Shown here piece by piece: positions 32,337-40,301 of a DNA stretch of 64,000 nt. The notes under the pieces are model-generated. The model did no database searches, had not been told where the DNA came from, and saw only the letters and a list, made by a program, of their open reading frames with translations. This DNA comes from Nocardioides alkalitolerans DSM 16699. GTDB lineage: Bacteria; Actinomycetota; Actinomycetes; Propionibacteriales; Nocardioidaceae. The position numbers and the translations under genes are program-made. Numbering within the stretch: the first letter of the stretch is position 1; every line of letters begins with the position of its first letter. The stretch lies in NCBI RefSeq assembly GCF_000426525.1, contig NZ_AUFN01000011.1, positions 62,001 through 126,000 of the forward strand, given 5' to 3'.

Positions 32337-33710
32337 GTGCAGCGTCGTACCAACCTGCGTCAGGCGGGTGTCGCGCTCGTCGTGCTCACCCTGGCGCTGA
32401 GCGCCTGCACGGGCAGCGACGACGACCCGGAGGAGCCGGCCCCCACCACGGAGGACGCGCCCGCCGCGCTCACGCTCGGCCTCTACGGCACGCCCGACAC
32501 CGTGGCCGACGCGTTCGTCGACTCGGTGACCGACCTCAACACCACCACCGCCACCCGCCAGGTCACCGTCGACCGCCCGGAGGACGGCGCCGCCGCGTGG
32601 GCGCAGGTGCGCGCCGGCGAGGCCGACGTGCCCGACCTCTTCCTCGCCTCCTACGAGGACCTGGCGTGGCTCGACCGCAGCGAGCTCATCCAGCCCGTCG
32701 ACAGCCTCATGCAGGAGCGCGACGTCGACTTCGGCGACGGGTTCTCCCTCGACGCCGTCGGCGCCTTCAGCGTCGACAGCCGGCTCATGTGCATGCCGTA
32801 CGGCGTCGACCCGCTGGCCGTCTACTACAACACCGACCTCGTGGACTTCGACGCGATGGCCGAGCAGGACCTCCCCGTGCCGTCGGAGGCCCGGGCGCGC
32901 TGGACCTTCGACATGTTCGAGGCCGCCGCCGAGTTCGCGAGCAACCCCGACACCGGCACCAAGGGCGTGCACGTCGACCCGACGCTCGACCAGATCGCCC
33001 CCTTCGTGCTCTCCGGCGGCGGCGCGGTCTTCGCCGACGAGGAGCCCCCGACGTCGCTCGCGCTCTCCGACGAGAGCAGCCGCAGCGCGCTCGAGCGCGC
33101 GCTGCTGGTGCTGCGCCGCCCCGACCTGACGCTGACCACCGAGCAGCTGCAGCAGGCCCCGGCGCTCGACTGGTTCACCCAGGGCGAGCTCGGCATGATG
33201 GTCGGCCCCCGCTCGCTCACGCCCACCCTGCGCGAGACCGAGGGGCTCGACTTCGACGTCATGCCGATGCCCGAGCTCGACTCCCGCGCCACCGTCGGCA
33301 ACGCGGTCGGCATCTGCATGTCGGCCGACACGGAGAACCCCCAGGCCGCGGCCGACGTCATCGTCGACCTCGTCTCGGTCGACGTGATGTCGCGGGTCGC
33401 CGAGGCCGGCTACATCGTGCCGTCGAACCTCGAGGTCGCGCAGTCGGAGGCCTACCTCCAGACCGACGAGCGCCCCGAGAACTCGGGCTCCTTCTTCGCC
33501 TTCCTGCGCTACACGCAGTTCCTGCCCCCGCTCGAGGACCGGGCGGCCCTCGACGCCGCCGTCGAGCCGCTGCTCGACCGCCTGTTCAACTCGGCGATCC
33601 TCAACCCGGAGACGATCGAGGCGATCACGCTCGAGATCGACGAGGAGTCCCAGCTGCTGCTCGGCGGCGAGGCCGCCCAGGAGCAGGAGCAGAGCAGCGA
33701 GGGCGAGTAG
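32337..33710 (+). CDS. extracellular solute-binding lipoprotein (ABC type)
   Basis: 457 residues: signal peptide with lipobox LSAC (Cys24), acidic linker, and a family-1-type solute-binding fold. Telling segments are AAWAQVRAGEADVPDLFLASYEDLAWL, PYGVDPLAVYYNTDLVD and WFTQGELGMMVGPRS, as in sugar-binding proteins. It would capture a ligand, perhaps a sugar, at the cell surface. No permease or ATPase gene is near, so its transporter is elsewhere or it acts alone. GTG 32337 has AGAGAGGAG upstream (7 nt gap). Confidence 0.88.
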   Translation: MQRRTNLRQAGVALVVLTLALSACTGSDDDPEEPAPTTEDAPAALTLGLYGTPDTVADAFVDSVTDLNTTTATRQVTVDRPEDGAAAWAQVRAGEADVPDLFLASYEDLAWLDRSELIQPVDSLMQERDVDFGDGFSLDAVGAFSVDSRLMCMPYGVDPLAVYYNTDLVDFDAMAEQDLPVPSEARARWTFDMFEAAAEFASNPDTGTKGVHVDPTLDQIAPFVLSGGGAVFADEEPPTSLALSDESSRSALERALLVLRRPDLTLTTEQLQQAPALDWFTQGELGMMVGPRSLTPTLRETEGLDFDVMPMPELDSRATVGNAVGICMSADTENPQAAADVIVDLVSVDVMSRVAEAGYIVPSNLEVAQSEAYLQTDERPENSGSFFAFLRYTQFLPPLEDRAALDAAVEPLLDRLFNSAILNPETIEAITLEIDEESQLLLGGEAAQEQEQSSEGE

Positions 33711-33731
33711 CCCGCTCGCCGGTCGGGCCGG

Positions 33732-35093
33732 TCAGTCCTCGTCGGACTGGTCGGGCTCGACCGTCGCGCTCGGTTCGGCCGGCGGCGGTGTCGCGTCGGC
33801 CTCGAGGATCGCGGTGACGATCAGCTCGAGGGTCTGCGCCACCTGCCAGGAGCGGGCGCCGTACCCCAGCAGCTGCACGGTCACGGCCTCGCGCAGCTCC
33901 CCGACCTCGCGCTCCTCGGGCGGCTGCCACAGGATGCGGCGCAGGTAGTCGGGCGTCAGCAGGTTCTCGACCGGCAGGTGGAGCTCGTCGGACAGCGTCG
34001 CCATGCGCTCGCGCGCCAGGGCGAGCCGTCGGGCGGCCACCGGGTCCTTGTCGGCCCAGGCCCGCGGGGGCGGGGGACCGTCGCCGCGCGGGGCGCGGCT
34101 GGGCAGGTCGGCCTCGTCGAGCTGCGTCACGGCCTCGAGCGCGGCGACCCAGCGGGCGGAGTACCGGTCGGCGCCCCGGCCCTTGAAGCCGGGTGTCGCG
34201 AGCAGGGTGGCCTTCGTGGTGGGCAGCGCCTCGGCCGCGGCGATGATCGCCGGGTCGGGCAGCACCCGGCCGGGGGTCACGTCGCGGCTGCGGGCGATGT
34301 CGTCGCGCACCTCCCACAGGGCGCGGACGGCGGCGAGGGCGCGGCGTCCGCGCAGGCGGTGGGAGCCGGAGACCCGGCGCCACGGCTCGGCCCGGACGGT
34401 GGGGGTGAAGGAGAGCAGGTGCTCGAACTCCTGGCGGGCCCACTCGGTCTTGCCGGCCTCCTCGAGCTCGGCGACGAGCAGCTCCCGCAGCTCGAGCAGC
34501 ACCTCGACGTCGAGGGCGGCGTAGTCGAGCCACGGCTCGGGCAGGGGGCGCCTCGACCAGTCGACGGCCGAGTGCTCCTTGCGCATGCGCTGGCCGAGCA
34601 GGGTCTCGACGAGGGTCGCCAGGCCCACCCGGGGGTGGCCGAGCAGGCGCCCGACGAGCTCGGTGTCGAAGAGGGTCGTGGGGCGCAGGCCGACCTCGGC
34701 GAGGCACGCGAGGTCCTGGGTCGCGGCGTGCAGGATCCACTCGGCGTCGCCGATGGCCTCCTGCACGGGGGCGAGCGACTCGAACGCGATGGGGTCGACG
34801 AGCGCCGTACCGGCACCCTCGCGACGCAGCTGGATGAGGTAGGCCCGCGAGGAGTACCGGTAGCCCGACGCGCGCTCGGCGTCGATCGCCACGGGGCCGC
34901 TGCCGGCCGCGAGCTTCTCGCAGTACGCCGCGAGCGCCTCGTCGGTCTCGATGATCGGCGGCAGCCCGTCGCGCAGCTCGAGCAGGGGAGCCAGGGGAGC
35001 CTCGGGCTCGGCGGCGTCGGTGGTCACGTCGTCGGTGGGCGCGTCGGCAGCCCCGTCGTCGGGCTCGGGCGCGACCTGCGTGTCGCCGCTCAC
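33732..35093 (-). CDS. rnd: ribonuclease D
   Basis: 453-residue 3'-5' exoribonuclease with the DEDDy core: VAIDAERASG (DxE), ILHAATQDL, FDTELVGRLLG and YAALDVEVLLEL. An HRDC region and helical C-terminus follow, then an acidic tail. It trims structured RNAs in the cytoplasm. GTG 35093 overlaps the DUF3000 stop by 4 bp (GTGA), an arrangement common in actinobacteria next to hemE. It is convergent with the solute-binding gene. Confidence 0.93.
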   Translation of the reverse strand: MSGDTQVAPEPDDGAADAPTDDVTTDAAEPEAPLAPLLELRDGLPPIIETDEALAAYCEKLAAGSGPVAIDAERASGYRYSSRAYLIQLRREGAGTALVDPIAFESLAPVQEAIGDAEWILHAATQDLACLAEVGLRPTTLFDTELVGRLLGHPRVGLATLVETLLGQRMRKEHSAVDWSRRPLPEPWLDYAALDVEVLLELRELLVAELEEAGKTEWARQEFEHLLSFTPTVRAEPWRRVSGSHRLRGRRALAAVRALWEVRDDIARSRDVTPGRVLPDPAIIAAAEALPTTKATLLATPGFKGRGADRYSARWVAALEAVTQLDEADLPSRAPRGDGPPPPRAWADKDPVAARRLALARERMATLSDELHLPVENLLTPDYLRRILWQPPEEREVGELREAVTVQLLGYGARSWQVAQTLELIVTAILEADATPPPAEPSATVEPDQSDED

Positions 35094-35701
35094 GACCTGC
35101 CTCGCTGGCCGCGGCGGCTCGGCATCACGGCCACGCCCTCCGGGACGGGCTCGAGGCCGCCGGCCTGGCACATCAGCTCGCCCCAGGCCTCGACGTGGGT
35201 GTCGAGGTCGAGGCCCTGCGGCGTCCAGGACGCCCGGATCTCGATCTGCGCGGTCGAGTCCTCGTCGGCCATCTGGCCGAAGCTCTGGGTGGTCACGCAG
35301 GTCACCGTGCCGGCCGCGGCGCCGTACGACGCCCCGTGGGCCTCCAGCGCCTCCTCCAGCCAGGTCCAGCCGACCTCCGCCAGCAGCGGGTCGGCGGCCA
35401 GCTCGGAGTCGATCTCGGCGCGCACGTAGGCGACGCAGCGGAAGGTGCCGTCCCAGGCGTCGTTGCCGGCCGGGTCGTGCAGCAGGATGATGCGGCCGGT
35501 CGCGACCTCGTCGTCGTCCGCGCCCGTCACGTCGCCGGTGAGGGCGACCGCGTACGGCGCGATGCGCTGCGGCGCGGGCATCTCCTCGAGGCTCACCTCG
35601 GGGCGCACCCGCGCGGCCCGCAGGGCGGCCACGGCGTCGGTGAACTCGCGTGGCTGCAGCGCCGGGCGTCCGCCCGGTCGCGTGTCGTGTCCGGCCACCA
35701 T
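35090..35701 (-). CDS. DUF3000 family protein
   Basis: 203 residues of an actinobacteria-specific family. Conserved-looking parts: FTDAVAALRAARVRPEVSLEEMPAPQRIAPYA, GRIILLHDPAGNDAWDGTFRCVAYVRAEI and SFGQMADEDSTAQIEIRASWTP. Function unknown. It is coupled to rnd by a GTGA overlap and divergent from hemE. Transcription looks leaderless (TACGGT 6 nt from ATG 35701). Confidence 0.88.
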   Translation of the reverse strand: MVAGHDTRPGGRPALQPREFTDAVAALRAARVRPEVSLEEMPAPQRIAPYAVALTGDVTGADDDEVATGRIILLHDPAGNDAWDGTFRCVAYVRAEIDSELAADPLLAEVGWTWLEEALEAHGASYGAAAGTVTCVTTQSFGQMADEDSTAQIEIRASWTPQGLDLDTHVEAWGELMCQAGGLEPVPEGVAVMPSRRGQRGRS

Positions 35702-35707
35702 GGGCCC

Positions 35708-35713
35708 ACCGTA
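35708..35713 (-). promoter_or_regulatory. leaderless -10 box of the DUF3000-rnd operon
   Basis: TACGGT on the minus strand, 6 nt from the ATG at 35701. Confidence 0.5.
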
Positions 35714-35770
35714 GGCCGGTTCCGCGAGGTCGCTGCTGCGCCACGCCGCCTGACCTGGGAGGATCGCTGG

Positions 35771-36835
35771 GTGTCGAACCCAGTGGAGACCACCCGCACG
35801 CCCGACCCGCGACTCGCCGACTCCGCCTTCCTGAAGGCGGCGCGCGGTGAGCAGGTGCCCCACACGCCGGTCTGGTACATGCGTCAGGCCGGCCGGTCGC
35901 TCCCGGAGTACCTGGCGCTGCGCGAGGGCGTGGGCATGCTCGAGTCGTGCATGCGGGCGGACCTCATCACCGAGATCACGCTGCAGCCCGTGCGCCGCTA
36001 CGGCGTCGACGCGGCCGTGTTCTTCTCCGACATCGTGCTGCCGCTCAAGGCGGTCGGGGTCGACCTCGACATCAAGCCCGGCGTGGGCCCGGTCGTCGCC
36101 TCGCCCGTGCGGACGCTGGCCGACGTGGCGGCGATCCCCGACCTGACGCCGGAGCACGTCCCCTTCATCACCGAGGCCGTCGGCGCGCTCGCCGGCGAGC
36201 TGGGCGGCACGCCGCTGATCGGCTTCGCCGGGGCGCCGTTCACGGTGGCGTCGTACCTGGTCGAGGGCGGGCCCAGCAAGGAGCACGCGAAGACCAAGGC
36301 CATGATGTTCGGCGCCCCCGACGTGTGGGACGCCCTCATGCGCAAGATCGGCGGCATCGCCGCGGCGTTCCTCGCCGTCCAGGTGCGGGCGGGCGCCTCC
36401 GCCGTCCAGCTCTTCGACTCCTGGGCCGGGGCCCTGACCCCGGCCGACTACGCCGAGCACGTGATGCCCCACTCCGCGCGCGTGCTGGCCGAGGCGGGCG
36501 AGCTCGGCGTGCCGCGCATCCACTTCGGGGTCGGCACGTCGAACCTGCTCGGCCTCATGGGCGAGGCCGGCGCCGACGTCGTGGGCGTCGACTGGCGCAC
36601 CCCCCTGGAGTCCGCCCTCGCCGTCGTCGGCGACCGGGGCGTCCAGGGCAACCTCGACCCGACCCTGGTGTTCGCCCCGACCGACGTCATGACCGCCCGC
36701 GCGGCCGAGATCATCGAGGCCGGACGCGCCGCCCGCGGCCACATCTTCAACCTGGGCCACGGCGTCATCCCCTCCACCGACCCCGACCAGCTCAAGGCGC
36801 TGACCGAGTTCGTGCAGGGCTACCCGCTGGGCTGA
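35771..36835 (+). CDS. hemE: uroporphyrinogen decarboxylase
   Basis: 354-residue cytoplasmic haem-pathway enzyme, converting uroporphyrinogen III to coproporphyrinogen III by four decarboxylations. Signatures: PVWYMRQAGRSLPEY, FFSDIVLPL (catalytic Asp), GFAGAPFTVASYLVEGG, FDSWAGAL and NLGHGVIPSTDP. Length is normal. GTG 35771 is preceded by GGGAGG at 9-10 nt. It is divergent from DUF3000-rnd, a typical actinobacterial arrangement. No other hem gene follows. Confidence 0.96.
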   Translation: MSNPVETTRTPDPRLADSAFLKAARGEQVPHTPVWYMRQAGRSLPEYLALREGVGMLESCMRADLITEITLQPVRRYGVDAAVFFSDIVLPLKAVGVDLDIKPGVGPVVASPVRTLADVAAIPDLTPEHVPFITEAVGALAGELGGTPLIGFAGAPFTVASYLVEGGPSKEHAKTKAMMFGAPDVWDALMRKIGGIAAAFLAVQVRAGASAVQLFDSWAGALTPADYAEHVMPHSARVLAEAGELGVPRIHFGVGTSNLLGLMGEAGADVVGVDWRTPLESALAVVGDRGVQGNLDPTLVFAPTDVMTARAAEIIEAGRAARGHIFNLGHGVIPSTDPDQLKALTEFVQGYPLG

Positions 36836-36857
36836 TCGGCGGCGCCGGGCCCGGCCC

Positions 36858-37718
36858 TCAGACCGACCGGTCGAGCTTCGCCTGGAGCCGCTGCATGCCG
36901 CCGAGCCAGGCGTCGGTGTCCTGCGCGCGCATCCGGTAGTAGTCGGCCACCTCGGGGTGCGGCAGCACCAGGAACCGGCCCTCGTCGAGCGCGACCGTCC
37001 ACGCGTCGGCCACCTGCTCCGGCTCGAGCGCGCTGTCGCGCGAGAGCAGGGCGGCCAGCGGTCCGGAGTTCTCCAGCATCGCCGTGCGCACCCCCTGGGG
37101 GCAGATCGCCTGCACGGCGACGCCGCGGGCGCCGTACGTCGCGCTCAGCCACTCCGCGAAGCCCACGGCGGCGTGCTTCGTGACCGAGTACGGCGCGGAG
37201 CCCAGCATCGTGAGCAGGCCCGCGGCCGAGGCGGTGACGACGAAGCGTCCGCGCGGGGCGCCGTCCGGGCCCTCCGGGCGCTCGAGCCACCCCGGCACGA
37301 GCAGGCGGGCCGCCCGGACGTGGGCCATCACGTTCACCTCGAGCATCCGTGCCCAGGCGGCGTCGGGGGTGTCGAGGCTCGTCGGGGCGCCCTCGGCGAG
37401 GCCGTCGCCCAGCCCGGTCCCGGCGTCGGGCGTCGTGTCGATCCCGGCGTTGGCGAGGTAGACGTCGATCGCGCCGAGGGTCTCGGTCGCGGCGGCGACC
37501 ACGCGTCGTACGCCCTCGTCGGTCGCGGCGTCACCCGGGACGGCGACCCCGCCGACCTCGGCCGCCACCGCCGCCGCGTGCTCCTCGTCGAGGTCGTTGA
37601 CGACCACGCGGGCACCCTCGGCCGCGGCCCGCAGGGCGAGCGCCCGGCCGATGCCGCGTCCGGCGCCGGTGACGACGACGCCCTGGCCGGCCAGCCGACC
37701 GGCGGGGGTCGGTGTCAC
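36858..37718 (-). CDS. SDR-family oxidoreductase
   Basis: 286-residue classical SDR: TGAGRGIG (19-26), NDLDEEH at the cofactor-specificity strand, ANAGID near 91, active serine in VVTASAAGL and YSVTK. An unusual insert of about 15 residues (TPDAGTGLGDGLAEG) follows the ANAG motif. GTG 37718 overlaps the stop of the second SDR gene by 4 bp, so the two are one operon. Substrate unknown; near lipid and acyl-CoA genes, a lipid or alcohol role is possible but inferred only loosely. Confidence 0.9.
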   Translation of the reverse strand: MTPTPAGRLAGQGVVVTGAGRGIGRALALRAAAEGARVVVNDLDEEHAAAVAAEVGGVAVPGDAATDEGVRRVVAAATETLGAIDVYLANAGIDTTPDAGTGLGDGLAEGAPTSLDTPDAAWARMLEVNVMAHVRAARLLVPGWLERPEGPDGAPRGRFVVTASAAGLLTMLGSAPYSVTKHAAVGFAEWLSATYGARGVAVQAICPQGVRTAMLENSGPLAALLSRDSALEPEQVADAWTVALDEGRFLVLPHPEVADYYRMRAQDTDAWLGGMQRLQAKLDRSV

Positions 37719-38476
37719 ACGCCACCGCTGAGCGTGAGGCCGCCGTCGAGCACGAGGGTCTGGCCGGTGGTCCAGGACGCGTCGTCCGAGAGCAGGTAGG
37801 CGACCGCGCCCGCGATGTCGTGGGGGAGGCCCAGGCGCTTGAGCGGGTAGGCGGCGGCGACCTCCTCCTCGCGGTCGGTGTAGAGCGCCTCCGCGAACCG
37901 GGTCTTCACCACGGCGGGGGCGACCGCGTTGACGCGGATGTCGGGGCCGAGCTCGACGGCGAGCTCCTCGGTGAGGTGGATCAGCAGGGCCTTCGACGCG
38001 CCGTAGAACGCGATGCCGGGCGCCGGGCGCAGGCCCGCGACGGAGGCGACGTTGACGATCGCGCCGCCGTGCTCCTTCATCCAGGCGCCCACCACCTTCT
38101 GCGTCCAGGCGAGCGTGCCCACCGCGTTGACCTCGAGGATCTTGCGGGCGGCGTCGAGGTCGAGGTCCATCAGGGTGCCGTACGCCGGGTTGATGCCCGT
38201 GTTGTTGACCAGCAGGTCGATGCTGCCGAACGTCTCGACGGCCCGCCGCACGACGTCGGCCTGGTGCTCCGCGTCGTCGGCGCGCCCCGGGATGCCGAGC
38301 GCCTTGTCGGGCCCGCCCAGCTCGGCCACCGCCGCCTCGAGGGCCTCGGCCTTGCGGGCGGTGATGACCACGCGCGCCCCCTCGTCGACGAGACGCTGGG
38401 CGATGGCGAGGCCGATGCCGCGGCTGGCGCCGGTGACGATCGCGGTCTTGCCGGCGAGGCCGGGGGATGCGGGCAT
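37715..38476 (-). CDS. SDR-family oxidoreductase
   Basis: 253-residue classical SDR: TGASRGIG (15-22), NNTGINPAYG (NNxG with Thr), active serine in VNVASVAGL, YGASK, and the C-terminal GQTLVLDGGLTLSGGV. It looks like a FabG-type or DHRS4-type reductase; NNTGINP-AYG is seen in that subgroup. GAGGAGG precedes ATG 38476. First gene of the two-SDR operon; a CRP-like site lies about 50 bp upstream. Confidence 0.92.
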   Translation of the reverse strand: MPASPGLAGKTAIVTGASRGIGLAIAQRLVDEGARVVITARKAEALEAAVAELGGPDKALGIPGRADDAEHQADVVRRAVETFGSIDLLVNNTGINPAYGTLMDLDLDAARKILEVNAVGTLAWTQKVVGAWMKEHGGAIVNVASVAGLRPAPGIAFYGASKALLIHLTEELAVELGPDIRVNAVAPAVVKTRFAEALYTDREEEVAAAYPLKRLGLPHDIAGAVAYLLSDDASWTTGQTLVLDGGLTLSGGV

Positions 38477-38523
38477 GGAGGGTCCTCCTCGGACGATCGG
38501 TGGCACGGGCGGTCCGCGGGGGC

Positions 38524-38537
38524 GTGACCCGCGTCAC
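38524..38537. promoter_or_regulatory. CRP-like inverted repeat upstream of the SDR operon
   Basis: GTGACCCGCGTCAC has the GTGA-N6-TCAC core of CRP/GlxR sites but lacks the outer T/A pair. It is 48 bp before the operon start. The rest of 38477-38600 shows nothing else. Confidence 0.35.
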
Positions 38538-38600
38538 CGTACGTCTACCAGAGGAGTCGCAGCCGGCACCGCACGACCCGGCGCTCCACGACCCGGGGCC

Positions 38601-39188
38601 TCACGCCACGGCGTACCGCTGCAGCGTGACGCCCGAGGTGAAGGCCCGGGTCTCCAGCAGGGTCAGCCAGGTGTCGTCCACGGGGCCGTCGGCCTCGCGG
38701 AAGAGCCGGCGGCCGCGCCCGACGACGACGGGGTGGACGAACAGTCGGACCTCGTCGACGAGACCGAGGCGCAGCAAGTCGTGGCACAGCGTGATGGACC
38801 CCGTGACCACGATCTCCTGACGCTCACCGGGCCGGTCGCGCTCCTTGAGCGCCGTGACCTCGGCGGCCAGGTCGGCGCCGGGGAGGATCTCGGTGGGCTC
38901 CCAGGCGGGGTCGGTGAGGGTGGAGGAGACGACGTACTTCTGCACCTGGTCGAGGTACGCCGTGATGCCGGTGGTGTCGTCGGTCTGCTGCGGCCAGTAG
39001 CCCCGCATGTCCTCGAACGTGCGCCGGCCGGTGAGGAAGCCGTCGGCGGCGGAGTCCTGGCGGCGCAGCTCGGCGAGCACGTCCGACTGGTCGCCCCGCC
39101 GGTCGTCGCCGGCCGGACCGAACCAGCCGCTGATCGCCTCCACGACGCCGTCGAGGGTGATGTTCTGGGTGAGGACGAGCCTGCGCAT
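38601..39188 (-). CDS. dihydrofolate reductase-like (RibD C-terminal domain) protein
   Basis: 195-residue protein of the RibD-C/DHFR-like reductase family: RRLVLTQNITLDGVVEA at the start, GRRTFEDMRGYWP, KYVVSSTLTDPAWEPTEI, EIVVTGSITLCHDLLRLGLVDEVRLFVHPVVVGRGRRLF. Members bind NADPH; the substrate of stand-alone members is unknown. ATG 39188 has GGAAGG upstream. Single gene. Confidence 0.9.
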   Translation of the reverse strand: MRRLVLTQNITLDGVVEAISGWFGPAGDDRRGDQSDVLAELRRQDSAADGFLTGRRTFEDMRGYWPQQTDDTTGITAYLDQVQKYVVSSTLTDPAWEPTEILPGADLAAEVTALKERDRPGERQEIVVTGSITLCHDLLRLGLVDEVRLFVHPVVVGRGRRLFREADGPVDDTWLTLLETRAFTSGVTLQRYAVA

Positions 39189-39251
39189 GCCGTGGGACCT
39201 TCCGTCGGGGGCGCCGGGTGGGCGCCGTACCCCTGTGCCGACCCGGTCCGC

Positions 39252-39290
39252 CGGCCGGACTCATCGGCCGGATCGATCGGCCGGACCCAT
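39252..39290. repeat. tandem 13-bp repeat, three copies
   Basis: CGGCCGGACTCAT (39252-39264), CGGCCGGATCGAT (39265-39277) and CGGCCGGACCCAT (39278-39290), followed by CGGC. It lies between the MOSC gene end and the DHFR-like gene start. Confidence 0.8.
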
Positions 39291-39322
39291 CGGCAGGGGC
39301 CAGGCGGGTGCGGCGGCGTCGG

Positions 39323-40216
39323 TCAGGCGGGTACGGCGGGAGCGGCCCGGAGCGGCCCGCCCCCGGGCGCGACGGCCTCCAGCACCTCGAGCTCGTCGCC
39401 GACCCGCAGCGTCACCCCGGCGTCGGCGGGGCCGTCGGGCACGAGGTTGACCCCGAACCAGACGCCCTTGTCGAAGCGGCGGGTGCGGGCGAGGGTCCAC
39501 ATGGGCTCGCGGCCCTTGGCGCCCGTGTCGGGGTCGACGGTGGTGAGCACGCAGCGGGCGCAGCCCTTGACCATACGGAACGTCGCGTCGCCGACGCGCA
39601 CGCGGCGCCAGTCGTCCTCCGCCCAGGCCACGTCGCCGTCGACGACCAGGTTGGGCCGGAACCGGTTCATCGCCACGGGGTCGCCGTCGTTCTCGGCGAC
39701 CGCCTCGTTCAGCGCTGCCAACGAGCGCTCGGTGGTGAGCAGCAGCGGGTAGCCGTCGGCGAAGCCCACGCGGTCGTCCGCGCGGCTGAAGGCCGGGCTC
39801 GTGGGGCGCCGCGTCGGGTCGTCGAGGTGCACGAGGCGCACCGCGTGCCCCAGGTAGTCGCTGAGCCAGGCGTCCGCCGCCGTGCTCGCCACGGCGGCCG
39901 GCAGCTCCGACCCCCAGATCTCGACGTCGAGGAGCGTCGCGGCGTCGGGCAGGGGCACGTCGAGCGGGGCGGGTGCGTCCTCCACGCCGGGCGCCGCGAG
40001 GTGGAGCCCGGCCGCGGTCAGGCGCGGCTCGACGAGCACGAGCCGGGGATCGCTGCGCGCCGAGACGAAGCGGCCGGTGTCGGGCCCCTCGCCCAGCACC
40101 ACCATCCAGCGGCGGTCGCCGGCCAGCCCCCAGGGCTCGACGACGGCGTCGGCGAGGGCCTCGCCACGCATCGACTTCACGGGGTAGCGGTGCAGCGAGG
40201 TGACGGTGAGGGGCAC
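39323..40216 (-). CDS. MOSC domain protein
   Basis: 297 residues with the MOSC N-terminal beta-barrel (LTVTSLHRYPVKSMRGEAL; about 1-120) and a MOSC domain (about 130-290) containing RFRPNLVVDG and the molybdenum-cofactor-associated cysteine in MVKGCARCVLTTVDPDTG. Related YcbX/mARC proteins reduce N-hydroxylated compounds using Moco; the same is plausible. The 2Fe-2S domain of YcbX is absent, so it needs a separate redox partner. GTG 40216 with a leaderless box. Confidence 0.9.
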   Translation of the reverse strand: MPLTVTSLHRYPVKSMRGEALADAVVEPWGLAGDRRWMVVLGEGPDTGRFVSARSDPRLVLVEPRLTAAGLHLAAPGVEDAPAPLDVPLPDAATLLDVEIWGSELPAAVASTAADAWLSDYLGHAVRLVHLDDPTRRPTSPAFSRADDRVGFADGYPLLLTTERSLAALNEAVAENDGDPVAMNRFRPNLVVDGDVAWAEDDWRRVRVGDATFRMVKGCARCVLTTVDPDTGAKGREPMWTLARTRRFDKGVWFGVNLVPDGPADAGVTLRVGDELEVLEAVAPGGGPLRAAPAVPA

Positions 40217-40223
40217 GCCGTAC

Positions 40224-40229
40224 AGGCTA
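40224..40229 (-). promoter_or_regulatory. leaderless -10 box of the MOSC gene
   Basis: TAGCCT on the minus strand, 7 nt from the GTG at 40216. Confidence 0.5.
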
Positions 40230-40301
40230 AGGCGGCCGTTCCTCGCGTGCGCGGCGATATCGACGTGACCTGGCCGGCGTCGTGCCGGACAATCGCCTCC
40301 C

